Below, in pieces: positions 1-19,044 of a stretch of DNA of 64,000 nt. The translations under genes and the position numbers were made by a program. This stretch comes from Odontesthes bonariensis (lineage: Eukaryota > Chordata > Actinopteri > Atheriniformes > Atherinopsidae). The stretch is taken from the NCBI RefSeq assembly GCF_027942865.1, contig NC_134526.1, positions 9,456,284 to 9,520,283 of the forward strand, written 5' to 3'. Numbering within the stretch: the stretch's first letter is position 1; every line of letters starts with the position of its first letter. The notes below the pieces were generated by a model. That model had not been told where the DNA came from and searched no databases. It was given only the letters and a program-made list of their open reading frames with translations.

Positions 1-395
1 AAGCAGCTTTTGGTACAAGAGCACTGGGACAACCAGACTGGTTGAGATTAATGCATGCACACTTATGCACTCACACACTTCCAACTCCATGTTCCCCAAA
101 ACACTCAATCAGTGTGAGTGAGGAGGTGAGAACAAAGCAACCCAAATTCATGCCAAACACCAACCAATCACTTCTGCTCCTTTTTTTTTTTTTTAAACAA
201 AGACCACTCACACTATCGGCTGTTACACAAAAAAAAGTGTAATTTCTTGCACCGATTTGATCACGCGTGTGTATTTAAAAAAAAGTATTTTAAATTGTAT
301 GACCACTGACTCTTATCCTGACATTTCCCCATCATGTGCTAACAGTATAACTACATGACAAAGCCATGAATTAGCTTAAAACTGAGAAAAAGGAC

Positions 396-427
<32 letters not shown>

Positions 428-2108
428 GGAAATTAAAACATACAAATGGCTAAATAGCCATCATTCTGCTTAGGCGACATTCAACAGGATTAGACATGCG
501 CTTGCCTGTGTGGATCAAAGTATGTCAGTATACAAAGTCCAAAACAATCCCCTACATTTCAACAACACCCCACACCAAACCGTGGAATATAGGCTGAGAG
601 GAGTATGCATAATTTCCTATTAAGAGCTTAAACGAAAAAGGTCCCAGTTGTGTATATACTGTGTGTGTCAAATGACCTTTAACATGGTAACCCGTATCAT
701 TTCAACAGCAGCGAAGGAGGTGGGGTAAATCCTGATGGGGCCATGTGTCTGGCCCCTCACAGTGGCAGTATTTGAGTAATCCATCATCTGAAAGCAACTG
801 TTGACCAACAGTACTGAGAGCTGAGGTGGTCACTGATCACAGCATGTAAATCAGCGACCACATGGTCTTTGTTTTGTGTGTGTGCTTGAACAAGTGTAAG
901 GTTGTGTGTGCCTAGGTCATATATTGTTTAACTAAGGTTGATCACAAAATATCTGGTTAAACTGCAATTCCACTGAACGAAAAACCAAGCTGGCAAGACA
1001 TGTTTTGTATGACACAATACGCTATTTTGTATTTCATACTTTCGAAAAATCTAATGAAAAAGCAAAATTAAGAAATATTTTATGTACTGGAATGGAAAGC
1101 ACCATTTTACCATGATACGAATCTCAGACTTTGTCTGGATTCAACTAAACATTTACAAAATCTTTTTCTCCTTTACAAAAATTCCTCTCCCCCTTCTCAC
1201 TGTAACCTATGGCACTGCATCTTGCACTACTGCCATTGCTCATCTGGCAGAAAGCCTCAGTCTTGACCTTCGAACAGAGAGAAGCTCAGGTAGAACCAGT
1301 TACAACATTCATTAAACATTTCTGTGAGCCCCGGATTTTCTGCAGTTCAAATAGGAGGACAGGTGGAGTATTGCTATGGACAAAAAAAGCTCAAGTCCCG
1401 ACCAATGTGCAACCGTAAGTCAGCTTGACAAAAAGAGGAAAGTTCGATGAGACTGATCTTTGATGATCATTAAAGTCCAGGTATTACATAGGTTGACTTC
1501 CACCAGCAGCTTTTGATGAAAATGAGATCTCACCCATCAACGTACAAAGAGAACTCACAAAATCATTTTCTGTCGAGGAAAATGTTGAACACAACATTGG
1601 AAAATTTTGTCAGTTGATGAGGGTTTTTAAGTGGGGTCTCACTTAAATGTGTGCACTCAGGGTGCATTAGTCTCAATCTTTCACACATACAAAGATGTGT
1701 TTGTTTAGCTTGAACTGTTATCTGCTTAACAGAAGCAAGGTGTGTCCACACAAAAAGCCCGTATTTTTAAGTCATTGTGTTTTTAAGGCAACATATCTGC
1801 TCTGATATGACAGATATGTCCCTACTTAATCAATACTGCCATTTACTTAGGCTGCAACTGTAACTGCACTGCTTGAATGTTGGGTTCTGAGCACCTTCAA
1901 AGCACACATCTCCCTGCTGTGCCTGAAAGCCTCCTGTGTTGACCCATGTGGAATAATGGTACTGCTGCTCCGCCAGTGTGGCGCTAACGCAACGCCTTCT
2001 CTGTAGAAGTGACTTTAGGGAGGCTTACAGGTAAGAAAACGAGGCAGGACTGTGAGGGGACAATAAACGAGGCGAGGTTTTGTGCTGCCTGCTGACCTGG
2101 AGCTCAGT
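1..2108 (-). other. znf652: Probable znf652 3' UTR and flank
   Basis: No coding exon is seen here. No AATAAA was found on the minus strand (no TTTATT on the plus strand), so the znf652 3' UTR probably runs to or past the left edge of the window. A 30-base A run lies at 397-426. The short open frames here show no recognisable domain. Confidence 0.45.
397..426 (+). repeat. Poly(A) run, 30 bases
   Basis: An uninterrupted A tract of about 30 bases. It may be the tail of an old retroposed copy or a plain mononucleotide repeat; no flanking duplication was seen. Confidence 0.8.
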
Positions 2109-9210
<7,102 letters not shown>

Positions 9211-9631
9211 GAATAGGAGGCTGTTGGATCAGAAGATAGTTCAAAAGAGTAACTGCTATTGTACCAAGGAAGACTAGCTTAGTCTATGAAGAGGGGTAGG
9301 GGACGCCACACCAATCCCCCACCCTCCTTCTTCTGAAGAGACAGGAAGGAGGGGACAAGGCGAGACACAGTCAACCTGATTCAAAGAGTGCATCCATGCT
9401 GTCCAAGGCAGGAAATGCAGATGGAACGACATAAAAAATGTCCAAAAGTTTGTTCCATATGGTTCAAATTCAGACTATGAAAACTCAGATTCTGCTTTCT
9501 TGATGGTTACTGTTATTTACGCAGCCAAAGTCTTCAAACTGCACAGCAAGTAAAGATAAGCTGAATGCCAGACGGAGAGCTGCAGGAAGGACTTCTACGT
9601 CTTGCTTGGACAGCCATTTACTGTAAGGTAC
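9211..9631 (-). other. znf652: znf652 5' UTR part of the first coding exon
   Basis: On the minus strand a pyrimidine-rich tract ending in CTTCTAG lies just upstream of 9631 and is the best acceptor before the start codon. The exon would then be 9631-8137, with 421 bases of 5' UTR. A weaker acceptor (ccaacag) lies closer to the start. No transcript evidence is available, so this boundary is inferred. Confidence 0.5.
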
Positions 9632-12600
9632 CTAGAAGATACGACAAAAAAGAAACGGATAAAAATCAATTCAGAGAAGGTGCTCTTCCGCATTTTTGTG
9701 ACACTAGAAATTTCGTGACCTGAAACTGCAGCCATGTTGTCTAGTTTTAAACTGCGAGTGCCACATTTGCCCGCAAACGTTTCAGTGCTGTGAGTGGGAG
9801 TTGAAACCACAGCTTTCACAAATGAATGTGAGTGAATTTAATTTCAACAACTGCGCAGACTAAATATCTCTCGACCACAACAGAAACACCTCATTATCAA
9901 ATATAGTTTGATTTTTACAGTGATACACTACGATGCAGATCCTTAATCTAATAAATGCAATGTACTGCAACTGAACAAGGCATTTTTTCCCCAGAACATT
10001 GAAAAAAGATTACATTTACATGAGCCTCAAGGTAGATAAACCTCAAAAGCTTGTTGGCAGCACAACTTGCAGTGACCTATGAACAAACATAGATGCAATC
10101 GCCTTATCTAAAATTTCAGTCCTAAACAATAAACACTTGCTCCTGTCAGAAACTTACCTCAATCAGCTGTGTTCTTTCCAAATCTTTCAAGTGTAACACG
10201 AGGAACAACTTACAAAAATTTGGGTACTTTCCAGAAACCAAAAGCCCATATGAAAAGGCTGTAGAGGCACAGATTAAACACAAGTTTGTCTTTTGTCTTA
10301 AACATCATACATGCACACAACTCCCATTGACTGTTAGACAGCGTACTGTAACCACAGCTCAGGAGCTTGTATTGCAAGTAGAACCACAGGAAACTGTATG
10401 TCAACCTGTCAGGAGAGCTTATGTGCTGCACTTTTTGTAACTTACAGTAGCTTCATCATCCTTATACAAGTTAAACGAAGTGCATATTTATGGACTTTTG
10501 GTTTCTATGTTCAGCGCTGAAGTTGTGCGCATCATAACTGAGGCGTATGTGGCTGACTGCCGGTTGACCTCACACAGCCTTACAACTCACTACTCATTCT
10601 CAGCGTGCATCAAGGCGGTTTCTTTGCTAGAAAACCTCCCCGAGCAGTACACAAAAAGCGCATTTCCTTTCTTGGAGACGGCCAACATCCTCTCCTCTAA
10701 CACTTCACAAACAACTTATGCTCTACTTTTAATAAACAACAACCCGCTGTCTGCAAAGAAATCACACGGAGGCCACGAGAGCAGTTTTAATTTACAAACA
10801 CCTGCTCTCATTCGATGCATGGAAATTCCTTTGTTCTTATGTTTAAGATATCGTCGTAATAAACATGAAGAGTTTGCAAGAGTGCCAGAAAAAGAAGCAA
10901 GACAGTGTGCAAATAAGGAGATTACAAGTGACTTATCATATCCCCAATTATTGTGGACAACTGTGACTGATCATAAAAAACATTCTCACTAGTACAACCT
11001 CAAAGTTAATTATTTGTCAAATAAAACAACCTCTATTAACATGCTTATGCTCAAAATTATTTCACATGACATACATTTTTAAAAGCTAAATGTAACTAAC
11101 ATTGTTTCAGTTTATTCACCCACTCCCCCAAAAGACACTCTGCACATGACACTCTGTTTCATCTTTGATGTAACTGATTCTTAATACAAACAATCTAGGC
11201 CTATCTTTGTAAATTAATTTAAAACTGATTTTCTCATTCCTTCTGTTGATAAAAAGTATGCAAGAACGACAAAGTTTGTTAGTCAAATAAATCAGCCTGT
11301 TCTGCATTCTTTTGCAAGAAAAATTTAGGAAATTCATGCCGACTTTGTCCGTCTACTCGCATAAAGACATACGTCTTCCTGTGCACGCTGACTCTGATCC
11401 TCTCTGAGAAATGGACAGCAGTTTCGAGAGCATTATGAATACAGGGGGAGGGGGAGTTCATCACTGACAGAGCGACTCGACTCACAGGGTTGTCCTAGAC
11501 GCAAAGCCATAAAGATTATCCTACGTCTAGATGACAGAGCAATATGAAATCCATGAGAAAATATTGCCTGAGCATGACTTAGCATTCAATCAACTGTTTT
11601 TATTCTTTTCAAGCATATGGCTTCCAATAAAATACAAATAGCTTTAAAATATTAGGAGTGTAAAACTCACATATATGCAAATTAACACCGTAAGACTGTG
11701 TAAACCTGGATAACATGCTTCCTCTCTTTCATCAATATCAGCGATGAGTCATTTCTAGGTTTCACTCATAGTGAAATCATGCTGTCCTTTGATGTGGGAA
11801 TCATGTAGAGTGCATAACGTCCAATATCAATAGCAATTAAATCAGCACAATCTTCATTTCAAATCTTGAGGAGAAAACTATTGAACCGATTATAATTTGT
11901 GAAAGCCTTTATTTTGGACAGCTTTTAATGATTCACTTTACACCCTGACACATTAAAAGAAAAAAGTGCATCAACAAATGTCTCTCTGACAGCCTGTTTT
12001 ACCAATCCAAAGGACATTAATACTCTTTAAAAGTAAAATCTCTCTTCAGCAAATCTCTAATTCAAAGCGTTCCTAAATCAACTTTCAGAGACATGCCGGG
12101 AAACCAAAACTCAGTTGATGTAAGCCACAAAACCAGTCATATACCGGATAGATGCTACTGTGGCTTAAAATTTGTATGACACAGGATGGGAGTGTTAGTG
12201 AAACCACTATACAACACTAAAACCAAGAGCCTTAAAAGGTGCACACGCTGACAAATCCTTCGCTGAACTGTGACACTAAGGAAGATGAGATCTCTGCATT
12301 CAAAATACGTCACATTTTCCTCTTAACATGCTACAAAGCGACATAAATCCATGCACCCACTCAAGTCTAGACCTTAATGAGCTTTCTCTTTCGCAGCTTG
12401 CAGAGTATCATGTGAAGGTTCACATTCCTGACTCTGTCCAAATTCATAAGACCTTAACCAGCTCACTGGGTGGTGCACTGCAGGGGTGCTTCATGCCTCT
12501 GTAGGTATTTGGCCCTCAAGCCCATAATCAGGTCATAGAGCAATACCTTGGGATTTCAGTCTAGTGGAAATCATTTGAGGGAGTACTAAAAATTTAGAAT

Positions 12601-13574
12601 AAAGTTTCAACTCCTCTCCCATCTTTTAATCTTATTTCTGCAGACAATAAGACACCATCAAGCCTGACAGTTCCCTGATGTCAATTACTGAGATATTTCT
12701 ATTCGAATTGAAGAAAGATAATCACTGAAATCTGATTAAAATACAGCCAGACTGGCCAGCTTACAATTTGTATTAAATTAGGTTAAAAAGTCCATAATTT
12801 AGGGAAGTTTTATATTAGCTGAGTGCAATCAAAAGAAAAAAAAAAGATACTCTTGAAGTGTAAGATGCTGTATATATAAAGCAAAGAAAGGGTTAAAACT
12901 AAAAAGGCAACACTGTACAACGAATAGCAGTAAGGTACAGGCCTGACCAACTTAGGCTACTTAGCTAGCTAGCAGTAGTCTTTAGGTACTAACCTGAACA
13001 CACATGACAAGCTAACTTGGCTACATTAGCTCAAGGTGGAGCCATAAGGTTAATATATCTGCAGAATAATCACACAGCCTTGCGCAAGCTATACCATCTA
13101 AAGGCTAGAAATTGCTGGTATGCATTAGCTAAAATCTGATATGGGTACTTTCACTTTTTAACCCCAAACCGCCCAGATTATTGCTAGTTAGCTTAAAGCT
13201 AGCATTAACGTCAGATATCTAGCATAAACGTTTCACTTTATTGGGATGCTGCACATTGGATATAATGTGTGACAGTTATTGGGCCCACACGAAGCTAAAC
13301 GAAAAGCCGACGTCATGCTTTGTTTTCAGTGTATCTCCCTTGTTGAGCGCCGCTGTCCTAACAAAACCCAGACTGCTGTACAGGCAAACCCACTCAACTC
13401 GACTGTCACAAAGTCAGTGCGAGATGAGCTCACGGTCAATTCTCACCGTAGCTTCAGCCACCGGCTACCGCGTATCCGTGTGTGCTCCACCCGGCAGCTG
13501 CCGTGCGTGTCATTCATGTAAGTGCAGAAAATGTACTAGTATAGCGGTATTTTGTTGTCGGTTTGCTTGCTTAC
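9632..13574 (-). other. znf652: Probable first intron of znf652
   Basis: AT-rich noncoding DNA between the CpG-rich start region and the first coding exon. It holds one plus-strand open frame of 170 codons (10480-10992) with no recognisable domain, judged spurious. An AGCTA/TTAGC-rich patch lies at its promoter-side end (12954-13212). Confidence 0.55.
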
Positions 13575-13960
13575 CTCCGTTGAGAGCGACCTCCTTCTTG
13601 CGCTCGAGCAATCAGAGTTGCACAGATTCAGGGTTGCACGCGCACTTCTCTCGCTTGCCCTCCCTCTACATTCGCGGATGTGCATTTAGAGAAGGCAATG
13701 ACAGTTGTCTTTGTGTGCAAAATTTGGGCTGTTATTTGCTAATGTGCTGTACGAGCTGGGGAGATACCTGGACACACCGGCGTCCTCTGCCCCGCTACGT
13801 GGCCCAGCCAAGCACTGGCGCGCACCACCGCCGTCCCGCGCTCATCCCGGGCATTCAGGCCGCTGTCTGGGCAGGCGCGCGGCAGTGTCTGGGTCTGGAT
13901 TCTTTTCGTCTCCCCTCCAAACCAGACAAGGTACGCGCGCACACACGCGAGGTTGAAATC
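13575..13960 (-). promoter_or_regulatory. znf652: CpG-rich promoter and probable noncoding first exon of znf652
   Basis: This stretch is much richer in G+C and CpG than its surroundings, unlike the AT-rich DNA on both sides. Two minus-strand splice donors are visible: AACGGAG|GTAAGC ending an exon at 13575, and TGTCCAG|GTATCT ending one at 13768. Either would splice to the acceptor near 9631. A CpG-rich start about 4 kb upstream of the first coding exon fits a broadly expressed zinc finger gene. The exact transcription start cannot be read from sequence. Confidence 0.55.
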
Positions 13961-13990
13961 CTTGATTGATTAAATAATACCAGGAGGACC

Positions 13991-14875
13991 TTTTCATATT
14001 CTCCCGGGACAGTGGCAATTAATTTATGCATTTTTATAATCTAATATAAGACACTAAAAATTACCCTCTATGGCTTTAATGCCAGATTAAGGTCCTGGCA
14101 CTCGATATCTGAGGACATATTATCGAACTGGGCTAGTACAAAGAGTCCCAGGGGACAAAGGAGTCAGGGGGCTCCCCGTCTTATCCCAGAAGAAAAGAGA
14201 CTTACAGTAAATTTACTGTAGGAGATTTACAGTAAAACTACCAACGAAATACATTGAGAGGGGTGAAAATGATTAGAAATTAACAAAATGTGACCCAAAA
14301 AGACTAAAATGGAAGCAACCAATAACATTTTAAACAGATCCATATTCATCATACCATGCAAAAATAAGAAAAGGGGACACGCAACAGACATTAACCCAAA
14401 TCACAAATACAGGAAATGAGTAAAGTGAGATGGAAAATTGCTTAAATGCAACAGAAAAAAAATCATTTTAGATGAAATAATACCCACAAAAGAGTAAAAT
14501 ATATAAACATATTTGTGACTAGTCTCTTTAAATCAATACATCTTAGTTCTTGGAAGGGCAGGTGTGTGAGGGCAGGTAATTGATTGATAATCTGGATCTG
14601 TAGAATTTTCTGTGAAGCTTCTCCAGACGCTGCATGGGATACATGGTTTGAATATGCATTGATGTGAGACACTTTCACGAGATGCAGTCATTTACTTTAA
14701 AATTATACACAAAAAAAAAACATTTGGAAGTCTCATCAAAACAACTACATCTGATACTTAGCAGCATCATGTGCTCCTTTTGGATGTTGCATTTACGAGG
14801 AACCCTCCTGTCGTGACAGCATTAAGCTCAGTATCACATACATTCACATCGAGGTTGTTGACTGACAACTGATCA
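13991..14875. other. Intergenic DNA between phb and znf652
   Basis: AT-rich, with no gene recognised. It contains the 18-base palindrome at 14203-14220 and a related half-copy just after it. The two flanking genes are in the same orientation. Confidence 0.6.
14203..14238. repeat. Perfect 18-base palindrome TACAGTAAATTTACTGTA plus a third half-copy
   Basis: The palindrome occupies 14203-14220 and is followed by TTTACAGTAAAA at 14226-14237. ACAGTAAA-type inverted repeats occur in small non-autonomous DNA transposons, but no full element ends or target duplication were found. Confidence 0.6.
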
Positions 14876-15570
14876 CTGGGAGGTAGAAAGACAATTTTAT
14901 TGTTAAGTCGAGCCATTTGTGAATCATGGGGCTTACACACTGTCCAAAGACAGCAAAAACTATAAAGAAAGCAAAAGCTGTAAAAAAAATGTAAAGTATC
15001 ATCGTCTACCGTCAGATAGGCACATTCCAATTGATACAGGGTGGCAATATTATTAGTGAAGAATAATCATGAAGAGTGGATCGAAAAGCCTTTCATTTCA
15101 GATTTGTAAAGTTGCATAAGTCGCTTTAACTTTCCAGGACAACGATAACAGAACCACAGCATGTATTAATTTCCAATTGAACATATTTTAGAGGAACCAT
15201 ACACCACTTCCCTTGATGTAAATGACCATTACTTTTGACACATGATGTGCTCCCATTCTAAAACAAGCTTGTATGAGAATTGACTGCATTGGCGATGCTT
15301 CTCAAAGTATTACATATATAGGTTTCCATAAATGGAGCATTTTTACCCCTTCACTTCCATACACAAGGGTGAACTTCATAAATCTATCCATTACAAACCT
15401 CTCACTCCATCTCCCACCATACTGCTATCAGCAGTGCCCAGTCCAGTGGTGGTTAGAGAAAGAGTGGGAGGAATGCTTGAAGAGATGAGAACCCTCAATT
15501 GACTCTTCCAACCATCCCTCTCCGTTGCCCAAGTTACAGCGGAGTGGGACAGGCTTGGAATGGGATGCTA
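14876..15570 (-). other. phb: Probable phb 3' UTR
   Basis: Noncoding sequence between the phb stop and the candidate poly(A) signal at 14901-14896. No other feature was recognised. Confidence 0.5.
14896..14901 (-). terminator. phb: Poly(A) signal AATAAA, likely for phb
   Basis: TTTATT on the plus strand reads AATAAA on the minus strand, about 670 bases after the phb stop codon. That gives a 3' UTR of roughly 690 bases. It is the only clear canonical signal noticed downstream of phb. Confidence 0.55.
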
Positions 15571-17466
15571 TCACTGGGGCAGCTGGAACAACGTGCCCTG
15601 TCCGGAGGGCAGGTAAGTGACATTGCGGGAGCGGGACAGCTGGAAGGCGATGTCTTCTGCTGCTTCCAGCTTACGTAGCTCTACCAAACCATCACCAGCA
15701 TCCATCAGAGAGTTAGCAATGAGCAAGGCAGCCTGAGAATCTCCCTCTGCTGAGATGATGGCAGCCTGCTTCTGTTGCTCTGCCTAAAAGAATGAACGGA
15801 AATATCACTGTTATGTTTCCACTTTAAGTTTTAAATGCACCAGTAGCACAGGGAGGACATGCAAGTTAAAAGGAATACCTTTTCCACAACAAAACGGGCC
15901 CTCTCAGCCTCCTGCTGGGCCACCTGTTTCATCTCAACGGCCTCTGTGAATTCCTTGCCGAAGGTCAAGTGCGTCTAAAAGAACACCAACACTTTTTTTT
16001 GTCCAAAGTAAGACACAACCAATAGGATAACAATGGTGTGTTGGAAAACTCAAACAGCTTCATACCAGTGAAACATCATCCAGGATGAGACCAAAGGTGT
16101 TGGCTCTTTCTGTGAGGTCCTCACTGACCTGCCGAGACACGAGCTCTCTCTGAGTGATGAGCTCACCAGCATCAAACCTAGCCTGTGAGAAGGAGACATG
16201 CAGTGAGTCACTTCATTATTCAAAAGAGGAAAACGTAATACTTTTACTGTTGGCGTGATACTTACCACTACAGCCTTTAAGACCTCTGTGGTGATGGATG
16301 GTAGCACCCTCTCATCATAGTCCTCACCAATACTGGTGAAGATGCGTGGCAGCTGATTCGACACCGGACGGAAGAGGATACGCAGTGTGATGTTAACGTT
16401 CTGCAGATCTGCAGGAAAAAAGGTTCAAAAGTTACTTGTATTGTGCATAATTTGCCCACCAGTGAAAGGAATCATTTACACGTGTACATTAGCAATTTTA
16501 TCTTTACAGTTTGCATTGTTTACATAAATATTGTAACTACATGCAGAATAATGACATTTGGATTATAAACTTTATTGGTATATGAGAAAAACTAAAAAGG
16601 AACAATCAAAGTCATGGAGCCAACTGAGCCCATCCTATTGATTTTTAAAAGACAGAACATGCATGAGCAAAAGCAGAGAAAAATGCATTATTTATGTACC
16701 TTTGCTGCCTGTAATAACGGGCACATTACGTGGACGGGAGCGACAATCAAAGATAATGGGCTTCTGGACCCAGGGAATGAGGAAGTGGGTCCCTTCACCG
16801 ACAACGGCATCCTGAACACCTCGGAACCTGTCGAATATTACAGCCCGGTGCCCTGCATCAACTGCAGAAAGGAGGATAGTCACACATCTAATATACAGTG
16901 TACACAACTTAAGAAAAAAAGATGTTGCTCTCATTACAAACCTTATTATACTTTAGCTCAAGTATGATGAGGGTTAACACAAAGTGTGTAGTGGTGATAG
17001 ACTGATTTATCAAATAATTAATTAGGCTAATAATTATCTATTTGAAATAAATGGTATCAGTGCATCTACCCAAGGCAACTGAATATTAGGATAGTAAATA
17101 AAAAAACAAGAGCAGATATCTTCTTTGAAATAAAAACAAAAGTATTTAAAAAAAAAAACAACATTTGTTTATATTTAAAATAAGTATCCTGCAAAGTTGC
17201 ATGAATGTTTATTCAGGCTCAGCGATTTTGTGTCTGTTTACTATCATTAATTTATTACTACTAACACTTACATATGCTGTTATATTATCTAAATAAGAAG
17301 CCAATGGAAAAACCCCTAAATAATCCCAGTCACACGACAAGACTGCATCATTTACGTCTTGTGCAACTGTCCAATACTCACCATTAAAGAGGGCAGAGTT
17401 CACAACACCTCCACCGATGGCAAGGGCGAGCCCCAACTTTCCAATGGACTCAAATAACTTGGCCAT
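15571..17466 (-). CDS. phb: Prohibitin 1
   Basis: Coding exons on the minus strand: 17466-17382, 16861-16700, 16408-16266, 16182-16066, 15974-15879, 15783-15571. Together they give 271 residues, against 272 in human prohibitin, all in frame with GT-AG borders. The protein has the N-terminal hydrophobic anchor (about 2-24, [20 protein letters not shown]), the SPFH/band-7 domain (about 26-187, with [10 protein letters not shown] and [20 protein letters not shown]), a C-terminal coiled coil (about 177-211) and the ending [10 protein letters not shown]...FQLPQ. Prohibitin forms ring complexes with PHB2 in the inner mitochondrial membrane, supporting m-AAA protease control, cristae and OPA1 processing. 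The start codon lies nine bases after an acceptor and has G at -3 and +4. Confidence 0.98.
16862..17381 (-). other. phb: phb intron 2
   Basis: Donor GTGAGT after ...LFN, acceptor ...TTTCTGCAG, splitting the valine codon of VDAGHR. AT-rich with short A/T runs; nothing else seen. Confidence 0.85.
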
Positions 17467-17475
17467 GACAGTAAC

Positions 17476-18020
17476 CTGCAGGTAATGAAATGTAAAACGT
17501 TTATAACCTTTAAAACACAACACTTACTTTACTCCTACGCCATGCAGTGTAAACAACCTAAATCTTTGACGGAGTCATTAGAAAGCCAAGTTAAATCCCT
17601 TCTCTTCAGGAACAGTTAGCTTTGGCCTTGAGTGATGCCAAGGCTGAGGGGAGTAGCCAATTTAGCTTAATGGCTAGCATTAGCTTATCGGCCAGCTGCA
17701 ACTGAGACAAACAGCAAGCCAAGCTGACTAATCTGAGCTCTGCAGCTTAGAGTTTTATCTAGAGTTAAACCACTAGATAAAATATATAAATAAAGCCAGT
17801 GTCAACCAAATCCCGGCGGTATACTGTGTGGAGGTACGCATGTTAGCTTTCATGCATAGTGCCTGCTCCCGTTCATGTTACTCAACTCTTGTGTGCCACA
17901 TTACTGAAAGGTAACACATAATAACATCGCAATATTGTTCTGTCATAGTTTCTATACAAACATTTGGCTAAACAGTTAAGTAATTTCTTTGTTCCGGACA
18001 TACTATATGTCATAACTCAC
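17476..18020 (-). other. phb: phb first intron
   Basis: Lies between the noncoding exon 1 donor (CTGAG|GTGAGT, exon edge at 18021) and the acceptor CCTGCAG before 17475. It contains a TTAGC/GCTAGC-rich patch at 17606-17700 like the one near the znf652 promoter. Confidence 0.7.
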
Positions 18021-18131
18021 CTCAGGTTGCTCGGATGTCTGTGACCTCCACCAGACACGACGTTGAACACATGAAATACCTTGCTTCACTGCGCCTGCGC
18101 ACTGGATATCGCAATGTAGCTTTTGATTGGA
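18021..18131 (-). promoter_or_regulatory. phb: phb noncoding exon 1 and core promoter
   Basis: A splice donor at 18021/18020 defines a short noncoding first exon. Upstream on the minus strand are an NRF1-like site TGCGCCTGCGCA (18090-18101, one mismatch to YGCGCAYGCGCR) and an inverted CCAAT box (ATTGG on plus, 18126-18130). NRF1 control of nuclear genes for mitochondrial proteins is well established, and a palindromic GCGC site next to a CCAAT box fits a TATA-less housekeeping promoter. Binding itself is inferred. Confidence 0.6.
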
Positions 18132-19009
18132 TGAAAACACAGAGCTCTTCTTCTACGATTTGTTTAACACTTTTTGACATTCACTGTAACAACGCTTTAC
18201 CGCCAACTACGGTTCATGCCTGTGAATTTCTGGCGGATTAAATAAGTATGTTAAATAAGTATGGCACATCACACAAATGACAGATGACACTGGTTTTATC
18301 CCCATTAACAAGTAGGCTAAAGTACACAAAACTTCGTTGCAAATCAAAGAGCCACGAGGACACAAAATAAACTAACTCGACACACAAAATAACCCAAATC
18401 TGATGGAAAAATGAAGAAAAACGCCACAAAGAATACTCGTTTAGGACAAGAGACCAAATAAGCAATGGGGGACACATTACATCTAGAATGAGACACGTGT
18501 CAACAAAATGTGGATGCAAATAAACGGGGTGACTAGGCAAAATATACGAAAAGTTACCGCAATATTCTCAGTTCTGACCACTAAACGATGTGACATTAAA
18601 AATCTGATCTTAAAACAAACAAGAAACAAGAAACTTGTCCAAAACTGGGACTCAGCTTCTTGCATAACTAAAATTGATTTGTAGCCAGGGGCCTGCTGTT
18701 TCATAATCCGTGGCTGAACAGTACTGTCATGCACACAAATGTACTTATTAAATTGGTCAAATGTTCTCCTCAGGAGGCTATAACGCTGATAGCACCGATA
18801 TGGTTAGGCATACACTTGGCTCATATTCGTATAATCGTATTTCGCCTCCATGACGGAATAAGATAACTGATCAGTCTGACTGTAAACTCATGATTAAATG
18901 CAGGATTAAATGCGCGGTCATGGGTTTGAAACCTGCCAGAACACCTGCACATGTCTGAGACATAAACACGTTGTCGCCCCCTGGCGCGGAAACAACAAAT
19001 TACATACTT
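18132..19009. other. Divergent intergenic region between phb and the DTX-like gene
   Basis: About 0.9 kb separates two divergent promoters. It includes a degenerate ACACAAA-rich stretch (about 18290-18480) and a CTCF-like core at 18974-18986. No open frame with a recognisable domain. Confidence 0.6.
18974..18986. promoter_or_regulatory. CTCF-like core TCGCCCCCTGGCG
   Basis: Matches the reverse form of the CTCF core (GCGCCCCCTNGTGG) in its central GCCCCCTGG. It lies between a housekeeping promoter (phb) and a presumed interferon-driven one. A single short motif match, so occupancy is not established. Confidence 0.35.
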
Positions 19010-19023
19010 AGTTTCACTTTCCC
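19010..19023 (+). promoter_or_regulatory. Interferon-stimulated response element (ISRE)
   Basis: AGTTTCACTTTCCC fits the ISRE consensus AGTTTCNNTTTCNY at every defined position. It sits about 70 bases upstream of the inferred exon 1 donor of the DTX-like gene, a typical distance for ISGF3/IRF-driven genes. A GAS-like TTCCTTGAA is found at 19201-19209 in the first intron. Confidence 0.65.
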
Positions 19024-19044
19024 CCCACGGTGTGTAAAGCGTGA

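Noticed and set aside
10480-10992. Plus-strand open frame of 170 codons in znf652 intron 1
   Set aside because: No domain, signal or composition typical of a protein; no splice partners; antisense to an intron. Likely a chance frame.
13241-13969. Plus-strand open frame of 242 codons over the znf652 CpG-rich start region
   Set aside because: CpG-rich DNA has few stop codons; the translation is Cys/Arg/Ser-rich without any recognisable motif.
18900-18960. tRNA-like B-box (GGGTTTGAAACC) suggesting a tRNA gene or SINE head
   Set aside because: No matching A box or cloverleaf could be drawn, and no repeat body follows.
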